Source of the DNA: Geothrix oryzisoli
GTDB lineage: Bacteria; Acidobacteriota; Holophagae; Holophagales; Holophagaceae
Assembly: GCF_022808865.1 (NCBI RefSeq)
Contig: NZ_JAKZLB010000002.1
Span: 572,019 to 636,018, forward strand
Length of the DNA: 64,000 bases
Direction: 5' to 3'
Shown here: in pieces, positions 37,173 through 46,638 of the stretch
Layout of the letters: each line of letters opens with the position of its first letter
Position numbering within the stretch: position 1 is the first letter of the stretch
Notes under the pieces: generated by a model
The model's database searches: none
The model's input: the letters and a program-made list of their open reading frames with translations, nothing else
Told to the model about the DNA's origin: nothing
Translations under genes and position numbers: made by a program

Positions 37173-38635
37173 CGGATGCCCACGTGCCCGCGCACGGAGT
37201 CGAGGAGCTTCGCGGGGTCGTAGCCGAGGCCGTCCTTGAACACCGTCACCACGTTCTCGATGTCCTCGATCTTCTGCGTGGGGTCGCCCTTCACCACCAC
37301 CAGGTCCGCCTGCTTGCCGGGCTCCAGGGTGCCGATGCGGTCCAGGCGGCCCAGGAAGGTGGCGCCGTTGGCGGTGTAGATGCGGATGGCCTCCAGGGGC
37401 GTGAAGCCGGCCTCCACCAGCAGCTCCAGCTCCCGGTGGTCGCCGAAGCCGGGCAGCACGCCGCCCATGCCCGTGGGATCGGGCCCCGCCAGCAGCAGTC
37501 CGCCGGCCCGGACGAAGGCCCGCTCGAAGGCCATCTCCTTCCGGAGCAGCTGCTCGGCACGGCTGTTCGAGACCGCGGGGACCCGCGCCCGGGCCGCCAA
37601 GTAGCTGGCCTTGGATTCCGCGGACATGGCCGCGAGCATCCGCGCCTGCAGGGGTGGGCGCCCGGGCACCCCCAGCTCGAAGACCGGCAGGGTGGAGGTG
37701 ACCGCCACCCCCTTCGCCACCAGGTCCCGGATGAGGCCCTGCACCTCGGGGCCCGACACGTCCAGCTTCAGCCAGGAACCCCAGGAGGCGGCCACCGGGG
37801 GGCCCACGTCGGGCTTCTTGCCCGGCGTGAACTCGGTGTCCGTGAATACGGGACCGTGCTCGAAGTCGTCGATGCCCAGGGCCATGGCCTCGGGCCAGGT
37901 GACGGAGCCCAGATGCCCGGTCACCTTGAGGCCCCGGGCGTGGGCGGCCTGGATGGCGGCGCCGAGGTCGGCCCGGCGGACGTTCATGTAGGCCTTGAAG
38001 GAGGTCACGCCCGCATCGGCCCAGAAGTCCACGAAGCGGCGGGCGTCCTCGGGGCTCCGCAGGGCGTACATCTGCGGCGTCATGGGCTCGAGGCCCTCGA
38101 GGTAGGGGCCCGTCACGTCCATCTTCGGCCCGGGCATGAGGCCCGCATCGATCTGCCGCTTGAGGTTGAGGTCCGTGTAGGGCTCCAGGCTCCCCGTGGT
38201 GCGGATGGTGGTGACGCCGCAGGCCAGGTAGAGGCGCGGGGCCGAGTAGGCGATCTCGGCGAAGGTCCGCCCCGGCGCGGGGGCGCCGCCCTTGTCGTCG
38301 TTGTGGATGGAGTGGGTGTAGAACAGGTGGTTGTGCATGCCCACCAGGCCCGGGAGCACCGTGTGGCCCGTGAGGTCCAGCACCAGAGCCTCCTTGGGCG
38401 CCGGCAGGGCCGAGGCCGCACCCATGGCTTCGATGCGACCGTTCCGCAGGACCAGCGTCTGGTCCTCGCGGGCGGGTGAACCGGTGCCATCCACCACGCG
38501 CGCATGAACCAGGGCCACCACCGGCGCCTCGACCTTCAGGAACGCGCGCACCTCGGCGGAGGGCGTGGGGACCTGGGCCCCCAGCTGGAGCGCGAGGGCC
38601 GCGAGGAGGAGCGTGATGCAGCTTCGAGAGGACAT
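37169..38635 (-). CDS. Exported amidohydrolase (imidazolonepropionase-like)
   Basis: A 488-aa protein with a signal peptide (about 1-20). The metal-binding site appears as HNH in LPGLVGMHNHLFY, a candidate carbamylated Lys in SFKAYMNVRR, and TGHLGSVTW for the next His. The end has the small beta-sandwich domain (GTLEPGKQADLVVVKGDP). Related proteins include secreted Xaa-Pro dipeptidases and other cyclic amidases. It is the last gene of a probable four-gene operon starting at 41620. A GGAGG site precedes the ATG. Confidence 0.78.
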   Translation of the reverse strand: MSSRSCITLLLAALALQLGAQVPTPSAEVRAFLKVEAPVVALVHARVVDGTGSPAREDQTLVLRNGRIEAMGAASALPAPKEALVLDLTGHTVLPGLVGMHNHLFYTHSIHNDDKGGAPAPGRTFAEIAYSAPRLYLACGVTTIRTTGSLEPYTDLNLKRQIDAGLMPGPKMDVTGPYLEGLEPMTPQMYALRSPEDARRFVDFWADAGVTSFKAYMNVRRADLGAAIQAAHARGLKVTGHLGSVTWPEAMALGIDDFEHGPVFTDTEFTPGKKPDVGPPVAASWGSWLKLDVSGPEVQGLIRDLVAKGVAVTSTLPVFELGVPGRPPLQARMLAAMSAESKASYLAARARVPAVSNSRAEQLLRKEMAFERAFVRAGGLLLAGPDPTGMGGVLPGFGDHRELELLVEAGFTPLEAIRIYTANGATFLGRLDRIGTLEPGKQADLVVVKGDPTQKIEDIENVVTVFKDGLGYDPAKLLDSVRGHVGIR

Positions 38636-38662
38636 GCAGCCTCCGGGTGGGTCTGTGCCAGC

Positions 38663-39520
38663 CTACGCGCGCAGGCGGAGCCCCGCCAGCCGCCAGGCCT
38701 CGTCCAGGTCGTTCCGCGCCAGGGCCGCCTGCAGGGCCCGCTCCAGGCCCTCGATGTCCAGGGGATCGCCCGCCCTGCGCACCATGGCCTCCAGGTCCGG
38801 CAGGCCGGGGCTGTTGGCCAACTGGCCCAGGTCGTTGGCGGTGAGGAGGCGGCTCTGCTTCAGGGGCGCGGGCAGGGCGTCGTAGCCCAGGGGCTTCCCG
38901 GCGGGCTTGGGCACCTGGAACACCGCCGCGCCGCTGGCCCGGGTGTAGAAGGCGCCCCCATTGCGGCCGATGAGGTCGAGGGCGTCCGGATGGAGGAGGC
39001 CGTCCACGAAGCAGTCCTCCCGCACATGGAAGGCCAGCACCTCGCCGATGAGCATGAGGCCGGAACCCGGACTCGTGCCCAGCTCCACCACCTGCTGCAG
39101 CCGGCACTCCATCTGGAAGGGGCTCTCCGCCACCAGGGCGGGCTGCACGAGCCGCGCAGGCAGGGGCGTGAGGCCGCTCTTGGGGAACTCGTCCACGCCG
39201 TCGGGCCACTCGGCGCTGGCCACGTTCATGGGATGCAGCATGGCGTGGCTCACAGCGGCGATGACGAACTCCCCCGTGGCCACGGCGTTCAGGTAGGTGT
39301 GCTTCACGGTGCCGTCGCGGCCCCGGCGGTTGGGCGCGAAGGCCACCGTGGGCGGGTTCGAGCCGAAGGCGTTGAAGAAGCTGAAGGGCGAGAGGTTCCG
39401 GATGCCGTCCTTCGAGAGGGTGCTGGCCAGGGCGATGGGCCTGGGCGCCACGCCGCCGCAGAGCAGGGCGTTGGTCTCGATGGGCGAGAGGTCCGCGGGG
39501 AGGATGGTGCGCAGGGACAT
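38663..39520 (-). CDS. Flavin reductase-like FMN-binding protein
   Basis: A 285-aa protein with a split-barrel flavin fold in the first 190 residues: RPIALASTLSKDGIRNLSPFSFFNAFGSNPP is the typical FMN-binding region, followed by GEFVIAAVSH. The C-terminal 90 residues form a helical extension not seen in the smallest members. These proteins reduce flavin or act as FMN-dependent oxidases; the role here is unknown. It starts eight bases after the iminopeptidase-like gene in the same operon. Confidence 0.78.
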   Translation of the reverse strand: MSLRTILPADLSPIETNALLCGGVAPRPIALASTLSKDGIRNLSPFSFFNAFGSNPPTVAFAPNRRGRDGTVKHTYLNAVATGEFVIAAVSHAMLHPMNVASAEWPDGVDEFPKSGLTPLPARLVQPALVAESPFQMECRLQQVVELGTSPGSGLMLIGEVLAFHVREDCFVDGLLHPDALDLIGRNGGAFYTRASGAAVFQVPKPAGKPLGYDALPAPLKQSRLLTANDLGQLANSPGLPDLEAMVRRAGDPLDIEGLERALQAALARNDLDEAWRLAGLRLRA

Positions 39521-39528
39521 ACGCCGGC

Positions 39529-40566
39529 TCAGGGCTTCCCGAAGGTGACGGTCTTCCGGCCGGCGTCCGTTTCTTTCAGGAAGCGGATGAGGCCTTCGCA
39601 GTAGGTGCGCTGGTCATCCCACATCGACATGTGGCTGCCCTTCGGACAGAGCAGGAAGCTGCCGTGCTGCACCTGGGTGGAGACCCACTGCATGTGGGCG
39701 GGGTCCATGGTGTCGTAGGTGCCGCCGATGACCAGCGTGGGCATGGCCAGCTTCGGCAGGTCGGCCTTGCGGTCCCACGTCTCCAGCCGGCCCGAGGCGC
39801 CGAACTCGCTGGGGCCCTGCATGAGCACGTAGATGTCGTTGTTCGAGTGGGCCGAGGAGCGCTTGAAGGCGTCCGGCCACTCGGGCAGGCGGCAGAGGTG
39901 CAGGTTGTAGAAGTTCGGGACCAGCAGCTCCATGTAGCGGGGGTTCTCGTACTGGCCTCTGGCCTCCAGTTCCTTCACCTCCTTCACCACGGCAGGGTCC
40001 ATCTGCCTGGCCAGCACCTCGGCGGCGTAGCGGTTGTAGTCGGTGATGCTCATCATCATGTTCGAGATGATCAGCCCCTTGAGGTTGGCACCGTACTTCA
40101 GGGCGTACTCCGCGGCCAGGATGCCGCCCCAGGAGTGGCCCAGCAGGTAGAAGTCGTCCTTGGTCAGGCCCAGGGCCTTCCGCACCTGTTCGACCTCTTC
40201 CACGAACCGCTCGGTGGTCCAGAGGTCGCGGTCCTTGGGCTGGTCCGAGTAGGCCGAGCCCAGCTGGTCGTAGTAGATGAACTCGATGCCCTCGGCGGGG
40301 AGGTAGCCCTCCAGCGACTCGAAGTACTCGTGGGTGGAGCCGGGTCCGCCGTGGAGCAGCAGCAGCTTGATGCGCGGGTTGTTCCCGAAGCGCTTGGTCC
40401 AGACCTTGAAGGTGCCCTTGGGTGTCTGGATGGGGATGACCTTCACGCCGCCCTCGCGCACGGCCGAAGCGTCCGCAAAATAGGCACGCAGGCTGGGTGC
40501 CTTCTGGGCGGAGGCCCCTGCCGGTCCGAGCAGCAGCGCGAGAAGAAGGACGAAGAGGCGTCGCAT
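39529..40566 (-). CDS. Exported proline iminopeptidase-like alpha/beta-hydrolase
   Basis: A 345-aa hydrolase with a signal peptide (about 1-20). The oxyanion HGGPG motif and the nucleophile elbow GHSWGG are the signature of the prolyl aminopeptidase (S33) family; TYDTMDP and KGSHMSMWD supply acid and His regions. It probably removes N-terminal proline from peptides outside the cytoplasm. I chose the ATG at 40566 since GGAG lies five bases upstream; the ATG five codons earlier has no such site. Spacing to neighbours (34 and 8 bases) places it in an operon with the fumarylacetoacetase-like gene. Confidence 0.83.
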   Translation of the reverse strand: MRRLFVLLLALLLGPAGASAQKAPSLRAYFADASAVREGGVKVIPIQTPKGTFKVWTKRFGNNPRIKLLLLHGGPGSTHEYFESLEGYLPAEGIEFIYYDQLGSAYSDQPKDRDLWTTERFVEEVEQVRKALGLTKDDFYLLGHSWGGILAAEYALKYGANLKGLIISNMMMSITDYNRYAAEVLARQMDPAVVKEVKELEARGQYENPRYMELLVPNFYNLHLCRLPEWPDAFKRSSAHSNNDIYVLMQGPSEFGASGRLETWDRKADLPKLAMPTLVIGGTYDTMDPAHMQWVSTQVQHGSFLLCPKGSHMSMWDDQRTYCEGLIRFLKETDAGRKTVTFGKP

Positions 40567-40600
40567 GGGGGCTCCGGACATGGGGGGTGTCCCAGTCTAG

Positions 40601-41620
40601 TCAGTCCCCGGCCTCGCCGGCGGGCGTGCCGGCATAGAGGTCGGGAAGGGTGCCGCCCACCAGGGACGCGGGCATGTCCGCCAGGCGCTCGGGCACATGG
40701 GTGATGGTGTTCATCAGGCGGCCCAGGCCCTCGATCTCGAGGACGACCTCGTCGCCGGCCTTGAGCCAGAGGTTGTCCGTGATCTTCGAGCCGTTCAGCT
40801 CCAGCAGGCAGCCCGTCCCCACGGTGCCGCTGCCGATGACCTCGCCGGGCTGCATCTGGATGCCGTAGCTGGTGCGCTGGAGGATCTGGGCGAAGGTCCA
40901 GTTCATGGCGTCGGCGTTCCCGTCGGACAGGCGATGGCCGTTCACCTCGCAGGTCATGCGGGCGTGGAGCAGCTCGCCTGCGGCGGTCTCCTCGAGGTTC
41001 AGCTCGTCCTTGGTCACCAGCCACGGGCCCAGGCTGGTGGCGAAGTCCTTCCCCTTGCAGGGGCCCAGGGAGAGCTTCATCTCCTCCATCTGGAGCATGC
41101 GGGCGCTCCAGTCGTTCATCACCAGGTAGCCGAAGATGGCCGCGTCCGCCTCCTCCAGCGTGGCGTTCTTCAGGGGACGACCCGTGACGATGGCCACCTC
41201 CAGCTCGAAGTCCAGGCGCGTCAGGTGGTGGTCCTGCACCCGCACCTCGCCGGGGCCCGTGACGGCCAGGTGGTTGGTGAAGTAGGTGACGGGGAAGAGG
41301 TCGAACTCGGGGATCATGTCCAGGCCGCGGTTGCGGCGCGCCGTGGCCACATGCTGGCGGAAGGCGTAGCCGTCGCGCATGGACACGGGGCGGGGCACGG
41401 GGGCCAGCAGGCGCACGGACGCGGCCTCGATCAGGGCTCCGGCCGGCGGGGCTGTGGCAAGGGCCCGGGCCAGGGGCATGAGCTCGTCCTGGCGGCGGAT
41501 GAGCGTCAGCATGTCCACGGCCAGGCGGGCCTCGGCGGCGGCGAAGTCGAGGATGCGGCCACCCGCCACGACGGCGCCGATCCTCTCCGCGTCGGCCTGC
41601 AGGAACGTCACCAGCTTCAT
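40601..41620 (-). CDS. Fumarylacetoacetate hydrolase-family protein
   Basis: A 339-aa protein with the FAH fold. The metal-binding acidic residues appear in LDFELEVAIVTGR, a NDWSARMLQ block and KGKDFATSLGPWLVT, and the turn GEVIGSGTVGTGC follows. The length and N-terminal domain resemble bacterial short fumarylacetoacetases, which would complete the tyrosine pathway with hmgA. FAH-family enzymes are diverse, so the substrate is an inference from the neighbourhood. First gene of the operon running to 37169; GGAG lies six bases before the ATG. Confidence 0.85.
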   Translation of the reverse strand: MKLVTFLQADAERIGAVVAGGRILDFAAAEARLAVDMLTLIRRQDELMPLARALATAPPAGALIEAASVRLLAPVPRPVSMRDGYAFRQHVATARRNRGLDMIPEFDLFPVTYFTNHLAVTGPGEVRVQDHHLTRLDFELEVAIVTGRPLKNATLEEADAAIFGYLVMNDWSARMLQMEEMKLSLGPCKGKDFATSLGPWLVTKDELNLEETAAGELLHARMTCEVNGHRLSDGNADAMNWTFAQILQRTSYGIQMQPGEVIGSGTVGTGCLLELNGSKITDNLWLKAGDEVVLEIEGLGRLMNTITHVPERLADMPASLVGGTLPDLYAGTPAGEAGD

Positions 41621-41710
41621 CGGATTCTCCGCAAAGACCCAGTGTAATGCCGGAAAAACACGACTTCGGCATCGTCATTCACGGCGGATGGGACGAGGTA
41701 CACTTGGGCC

Positions 41711-42607
41711 ATGCGCGCCCTCCTCCTCGCCACGATCCTTCTGCTGCCGGGAACCGCCATGATGTCCTCCGCCCCGACGACCGCCTCCCGCCTCGAGCCC
41801 CTGCGCCTGGGCCAGCTGCAGGTGTGGAAGCTGCAGGACGGGCGGATCCCTCTTGCCGCCTCGCTCCTCAAGGGCCTCGATCCTGCGGATGCGCGACGGA
41901 TGCTGGGCGGGAAGGACGCGGCGGACACCCCCGTGAACGCCTTCCTCGTGCGGATGCCCGGCCGGACCGTCCTCGTGGATACGGGCATCGGCCAGGATCC
42001 CGAAGACGACTCGGGCCATCTGGTGGACCAGCTTGCCTCCGCAGGCGCCACGCCTGCGGACATCGACCTCATCCTCATCACCCACGACCACTTCGACCAC
42101 ATCGGCGGCCTGCTGAAGGCCGATGGGACCCGGGCCTTCCCCAATGCGATCCTGCGCGTGGCCCGCCGCGAGCACGCCTTCTGGACCGAGGACCCCTCGC
42201 GCCTGCCCGAGCGCCTGCGGGACCGGGCGCCGAAGCTGAAGGCCCTCTTCGAGGTCTACGCGAAAGCCGGCGCCTTCCGCCCCTTTGAGGACAGCGAGGA
42301 ACTCGCCCCGGGCCTCCGCGCCATTCCCGCCCACGGCCATACGGGCGGCCACACCGTCTACGCCTTCACCTCGGAAGGCCGGGAGCTCTGGTGCATCGGC
42401 GACCTCATCCACTTCGGCGCGGTGCAGTTCCAGCGGCCGGAGATCGGCGTTGCCTTCGACCTGGACGGGGACCGCGCCGTGAAGGTCCGTCAGGAGCTCT
42501 TCCGCGAGGCCGCCCGCCGGCAGGTGGTGCTGGCGGGCGCCCACCTGCCTCAGATCGTGCGGATCATCCCGAAGGGCGCGGGCTACGACGCGGTGCCGGT
42601 GCCCTGA
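41711..42607 (+). CDS. Exported metallo-beta-lactamase-fold hydrolase
   Basis: A 298-aa protein with a signal peptide (about 1-20) and the MBL zinc motif THDHFDHIGG, then HGHTGGHTVY and a terminal GAHLP histidine. The sequence around PVNAFLVRMPGRTVLVDTG is typical of lactonase- or SoxH-like members rather than true beta-lactamases. A TACACT hexamer ends only six bases before the ATG, so a leaderless mRNA is possible. It diverges from the fumarylacetoacetase-like gene and is convergent with bioA. Confidence 0.8.
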   Translation: MRALLLATILLLPGTAMMSSAPTTASRLEPLRLGQLQVWKLQDGRIPLAASLLKGLDPADARRMLGGKDAADTPVNAFLVRMPGRTVLVDTGIGQDPEDDSGHLVDQLASAGATPADIDLILITHDHFDHIGGLLKADGTRAFPNAILRVARREHAFWTEDPSRLPERLRDRAPKLKALFEVYAKAGAFRPFEDSEELAPGLRAIPAHGHTGGHTVYAFTSEGRELWCIGDLIHFGAVQFQRPEIGVAFDLDGDRAVKVRQELFREAARRQVVLAGAHLPQIVRIIPKGAGYDAVPVP

Positions 42608-42612
42608 CCCGT

Positions 42613-43980
42613 CTACCCGCGGGACAGCAGGTCCAGCAGCGTCTCCGCGGCCTCGCGGAGGCGCGCGGGGGGCGTGCTGAGGGGCGGCAGCAGGTAGAGG
42701 CAGTCGCCCATGGGGCGCACCAGGAGGCCGTGGTCCAGGGCGCGGCGGTGGAGCCGCCAGCCGAAGCGGTCGTTGGTGTCGTGGGCCACGCCGGTAGCGG
42801 GATCCACCAGCCGGCAGGCGCCGATGGTGCCCAGCACACGGGCCTGGCGCACGGTGGGATGCGCGGCCAGGGCCGTGAAGGCGTCCCTCATCGCTTCGTG
42901 GAGGGCCGCGGCGTTCGCCAGGACGGGCTCCTCGTCGAAGAGGGCCAGGCTGGCGCAGGCCACGGCGCAGGCGGCGGGGTTGGCAGTGTAGCTGTGGCCG
43001 TGGAGGAAGGCCCGACCCGAGGCCGGCGTGCCCCAGAAGTGGCCGTAGAGCTCCTCCGTGGCCCAGGTCATGGACAGGGGCAGGGTGCCGCCTGTGAGGC
43101 CCTTGGAGAGGCAGAGCAGGTCCGGGGCCACGCCTGCCTGTTCGCACGCGAGGAAGGTGCCCGTGCGGCCGAAGCCTGTGGCCACCTCGTCGAGGATCAG
43201 GTACACGCCGTGGGCGTCGCACTGGACCCGCAGCTCCTGCAGCAGCTCCGGCGGCCACATGCGCATGCCCCCGGCGCACTGGATGAGGGGCTCGGCGATG
43301 AAGGCGGCGAGGCGGTGGCCGTGCGTGGAGAAGAAGGCCCGGAGGCTGGAGTGGGCCGCTTCCAGGCGCTCGGGCCAACCTGCGAGATCCGGCGCCAGCT
43401 CGCAGCGGGGATCCTCGGGCACCTCCAGCCGCTCGCAGGCCAGGAGCAGGGGGCTGAAGAGGCCCGTCATGAAGTTCTCCAGCTCACCCACGCCCACGGC
43501 TCCGAGCGTATCGCCGTGGTAGCCGCCGCGCAGGGCGCCGAAGCGGTCGCGGCCTTGCTCGCCCCGCTGGAGCTGCGCCTGGAAGGCCATCTTGAGGCCC
43601 ACTTCCACGGCCGTGCTGCCGTCGTCGGAGAAGAAGGCGCGGGTGAGGTTCGGCGGCAGCTTCGGCCGCAGCCGCACCACCAGCTCCAGGGCGGGCTCGT
43701 GGGTGAAGCCCGCGAACATCACGTGGTCGAGCTTCGCGGCCTGGCGCTCCAGGGCGCTCACCAGCTTCGGATGGCCATGGCCGTGCAGGCAGGTCCACCA
43801 GCTGGAGACGCCGTCCAGCACGCGCTCTCCATTGGCCAGCAGCAGGTCGCAGCCCTCGCCGCCGATCACGGGCACGGGCGGATCAGCCTCGTGCACCTTC
43901 ATCTGGGTGAAGGGATGCCAGACGTGGGCGCGGTCCAGGGCGAGGCGGTCAGTCCAGTCGGGGGGCAGGGGCGTCGGCAT
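42613..43980 (-). CDS. bioA: Adenosylmethionine-8-amino-7-oxononanoate aminotransferase
   Basis: A PLP enzyme that converts 8-amino-7-oxononanoate to 7,8-diaminopelargonate in biotin synthesis. The 455-aa product has HVWHPFTQMK at the N-terminus, GVSSWWTCLHGHGHP, YHGDTLGAVGVGE, ILDEVATGFGRTG and the PLP lysine in CLSKGLTGGTLP. It lies 24 bases downstream of the sensor gene on the same strand; bioD is one gene further up. bioB is not in the window. Confidence 0.95.
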   Translation of the reverse strand: MPTPLPPDWTDRLALDRAHVWHPFTQMKVHEADPPVPVIGGEGCDLLLANGERVLDGVSSWWTCLHGHGHPKLVSALERQAAKLDHVMFAGFTHEPALELVVRLRPKLPPNLTRAFFSDDGSTAVEVGLKMAFQAQLQRGEQGRDRFGALRGGYHGDTLGAVGVGELENFMTGLFSPLLLACERLEVPEDPRCELAPDLAGWPERLEAAHSSLRAFFSTHGHRLAAFIAEPLIQCAGGMRMWPPELLQELRVQCDAHGVYLILDEVATGFGRTGTFLACEQAGVAPDLLCLSKGLTGGTLPLSMTWATEELYGHFWGTPASGRAFLHGHSYTANPAACAVACASLALFDEEPVLANAAALHEAMRDAFTALAAHPTVRQARVLGTIGACRLVDPATGVAHDTNDRFGWRLHRRALDHGLLVRPMGDCLYLLPPLSTPPARLREAAETLLDLLSRG

Positions 43981-44004
43981 GCCCACAGTCTAGATGAGCC
44001 CGGT

Positions 44005-45870
44005 TCACCCGTTGGGTTCCCGGTGGTGGAGGTCCGGATAGAGCCTCTTCGCGCAGTCGGGGCAGATGCCGTGCGTGAAGTCGGCGTCCGTGTGCTGGGA
44101 GATGTAGGTCTCGAGCTGGTTCCAGGAGCCCTGGTCATCCCGGATCTTCTTGCACGAGGCGCAGATGGGGAGGATCCCGTGCAGCGTCTTGATGGTGTCC
44201 AGGGCGGTCTGGAGTTCCTGGGTCCGGGTGGCGACGCGCAGCTCCAGCGTGTCCTTCAGGTCGTTCAGCTCGTGGAAGGAGCCACGGAGCGCATGGGTCA
44301 TCTGCTGGAAGCGGTCGTTGAGGTGCTGGATTTCCGCGATGCGGCTGGGGGTCAGGGCCAGATCGGCAGCCGAGTCCCCGCCAAGGAGCTCGGGGAAGGT
44401 GCGGGTGGCCTCCTCCAGGTGGGCGATGGCCCCGGTGATCCTTCGGCTGAACGCGTGGGCCAGGGCGATGGTCAGCAGGATGAGGAACAGGAGGGTGCCG
44501 AGGCCCTGGATGGTGATCCGGGTCAGGTCCGCGATCAGCGGGGCCTGGGGGGATTCCACCACCAGTTTCCAGGGGAGCTGCGGGCTCAGGAGGTCTTCCT
44601 GGACGATGAAGGACTCGCTCCACCGCTGCAGGGCGCTGCGCCCCGGCCTGGCCGGAGGGATGGCGTGCCAGATCCCCTCGCCCAGCGGGCGGCGCTCGCC
44701 GGGCGGCGATGCGAAGGCTGACATCATGGCCAGGTCCTTCCGGGTGCTGGCGACCACGTGCCCGGAGCGGTCGAGGAGGGTCAGCCGGGCGTCGGTGGAA
44801 CTGGCGACGATGGCGAGGACCTCCTGGATCAGCCCGGCATCCACGATGCCGATGCAGTAGCCGTCGTACCGTCCGTCGCGGACCACGGGGACCACGAGGG
44901 AGATGACCGGCTCCGGCCGGCCGATGCGGCCCATGACCACGTCGGCCACCCAGGGGCTGAGGGATTCTCGCAGGATCGGGATGTAGGGCCGATCGGAGAA
45001 GTTCCGTCCGAGGGTGGAATGCCCCAGGTTATCGACCAAGGGGCTGAAGACGATGACGTCCGCATGGACATCCAGCACGCCCGCCCGCTTGAAGGCCGGC
45101 ATGGCCGTCCGGATGGCCTCCACCGTGTGCTGCAGGTCCTCCCGCCGCTGATTGGGCTGGGAGGCCAGGCTCGCCAGGGTGGCGATGCTCTGGTGGCGAT
45201 CCTCGATCCAGGTCTGGAGCACCTGACTGGCCACCAGGCCGAGTCCAGTGGTTTGGCGAACCATCTCCCGCTCGCCCCGGCGGACTTCCTGGTGGACGAA
45301 GACCGTCAGGAAGAGAAGGGCCGGGAAGGTCACCAGCGACACCATCGTGACGAAGACCACGGAGCGGAAGGCCGGGCGGGCCGCCCCGTCCCCACGGACC
45401 CGCGCCCGCCATATCAGGTGGAGGATGCAGGCCAGCAGGGCGTTGATGACGCCGTTGATGGCCTGCTTCAGGAAGACCAGGGCCGTCGTCTGCACCGGGG
45501 TCCGCAGCACAAGGTGGTAGAACACCCAGATCAGGGGGATCCCCAGGGCACTCCAGAAGAGGAGGTCCGCCAGGAGGAGGTCCCACGACCGGCGCCACAC
45601 GAGCCAGCCCACGAAGAGGGCCTCGCCCGCGAGGATCACCATGGCCCAGGGGTGGTTCCAGAGGATCCAGGTGGCGCTGCCCGCGATCAGGGCCGCCACC
45701 ACACCGGGCCGCTCGCCGAGGTGGAGGATCGCGAGCATCACGAAGACCGACCCGAAGATCAAGTCCACGTTGAAGAAGATCTCGTAGCGCAGCAGGTTGA
45801 CCAGCAGCCCGGCCAGCCCGAGGAGGAACGCGGGCAGCAGCTGGCGGCGGAACAACGCGGGAGCTGGCAT
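44005..45870 (-). CDS. Membrane sensor protein with C-terminal four-cysteine domain and no output domain
   Basis: The 621-aa product starts with about six transmembrane helices (1-165), then a TM near 180-200, an extracytoplasmic dCache-like sensor (about 205-430), another TM (about 450-470), a HAMP-like and coiled-coil region (470-570) and a C-terminal domain with CASC and, about 35 residues later, CPDC, probably a metal site. There is no histidine kinase, GGDEF, EAL or receiver domain. I recall the same C-terminal block at the ends of other bacterial signalling proteins, role unknown. It lies between bioD and bioA on the same strand. Confidence 0.75.
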   Translation of the reverse strand: MPAPALFRRQLLPAFLLGLAGLLVNLLRYEIFFNVDLIFGSVFVMLAILHLGERPGVVAALIAGSATWILWNHPWAMVILAGEALFVGWLVWRRSWDLLLADLLFWSALGIPLIWVFYHLVLRTPVQTTALVFLKQAINGVINALLACILHLIWRARVRGDGAARPAFRSVVFVTMVSLVTFPALLFLTVFVHQEVRRGEREMVRQTTGLGLVASQVLQTWIEDRHQSIATLASLASQPNQRREDLQHTVEAIRTAMPAFKRAGVLDVHADVIVFSPLVDNLGHSTLGRNFSDRPYIPILRESLSPWVADVVMGRIGRPEPVISLVVPVVRDGRYDGYCIGIVDAGLIQEVLAIVASSTDARLTLLDRSGHVVASTRKDLAMMSAFASPPGERRPLGEGIWHAIPPARPGRSALQRWSESFIVQEDLLSPQLPWKLVVESPQAPLIADLTRITIQGLGTLLFLILLTIALAHAFSRRITGAIAHLEEATRTFPELLGGDSAADLALTPSRIAEIQHLNDRFQQMTHALRGSFHELNDLKDTLELRVATRTQELQTALDTIKTLHGILPICASCKKIRDDQGSWNQLETYISQHTDADFTHGICPDCAKRLYPDLHHREPNG

Positions 45871-46013
45871 GGGACCCGACTTCTGCAGGGTGGTGCGTTG
45901 GGACAACGGCCGGGCTGGATGGTCATTCCGCCCGGACACGACGATGGCAGCGGGCTCTGGCGGCTTGGCCGAGCAGAGGATAGCGCCTGGATCGGACGGA
46001 TCCCCGCCGAAAG

Positions 46014-46622
46014 TTAGTTCAGGACATGGACCGGAATGGGAAGAAATCCTTGCAGGACGGTCGCATTCTCTTCTGCCGTTTCGAGCACGGTGCCGTCGGC
46101 CCCGGGATTGAGCAGGACGGCCTCGATCCGCCACCCGCGGAGCATGAGGGCCTCGGCGCTGAGCAGGGTGTGGTTGAGGGTGCCCAGGCCGCCCAGGGCC
46201 ACCAGCACGCAGGGGATCTGGAGGTCCGTGGCCCAGGCCAGGAAGTGGATGCTCGGCGCCAGGGGCACCATGACGCCGCCCACGCCTTCAAGCAGGACCC
46301 GTCCCCCGGCGGGGCGGCGGCACCAGGCAGCGGTGGCTTCCAGGTCCAGCGTGCGGCCTTCCCGCAGGGCGGCGGCCAGGGGTGACAGCGGCGCCCGCAG
46401 GAGGACATGGCTTTCGGCGGTGATGGCCGGGCCCGCCACCGCGCTGGCGTCAGCTTCGGGATGGTCCGGCCGGTCCACCCCCGTCTGGAAGGGCTTGCGG
46501 TAGCTCACGGGACCCGAGGCCGCCCAGGCCCGGGCGATGCGCGAAGCCACGAAGGTCTTCCCCACGCCCGTTCCGGTTCCGAGGACCCAGAGCGGGCTGG
46601 GGAGGGCGTCGAGGTTCAGCAT
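46014..46622 (-). CDS. bioD: Dethiobiotin synthetase
   Basis: ATP-dependent enzyme that closes the ureido ring of dethiobiotin from diaminopelargonate and CO2. The 202-aa product has the P-loop GTGTGVGKT near the N-terminus, YRKPFQTG with the catalytic lysine and EGVGGVMVPL. It is slightly shorter than typical BioD. It starts 16 bases after the TPR gene and is followed, after 143 bases, by the sensor gene and bioA. Confidence 0.92.
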   Translation of the reverse strand: MLNLDALPSPLWVLGTGTGVGKTFVASRIARAWAASGPVSYRKPFQTGVDRPDHPEADASAVAGPAITAESHVLLRAPLSPLAAALREGRTLDLEATAAWCRRPAGGRVLLEGVGGVMVPLAPSIHFLAWATDLQIPCVLVALGGLGTLNHTLLSAEALMLRGWRIEAVLLNPGADGTVLETAEENATVLQGFLPIPVHVLN

Positions 46623-46638
46623 GGATTCGGGGGGCGGA

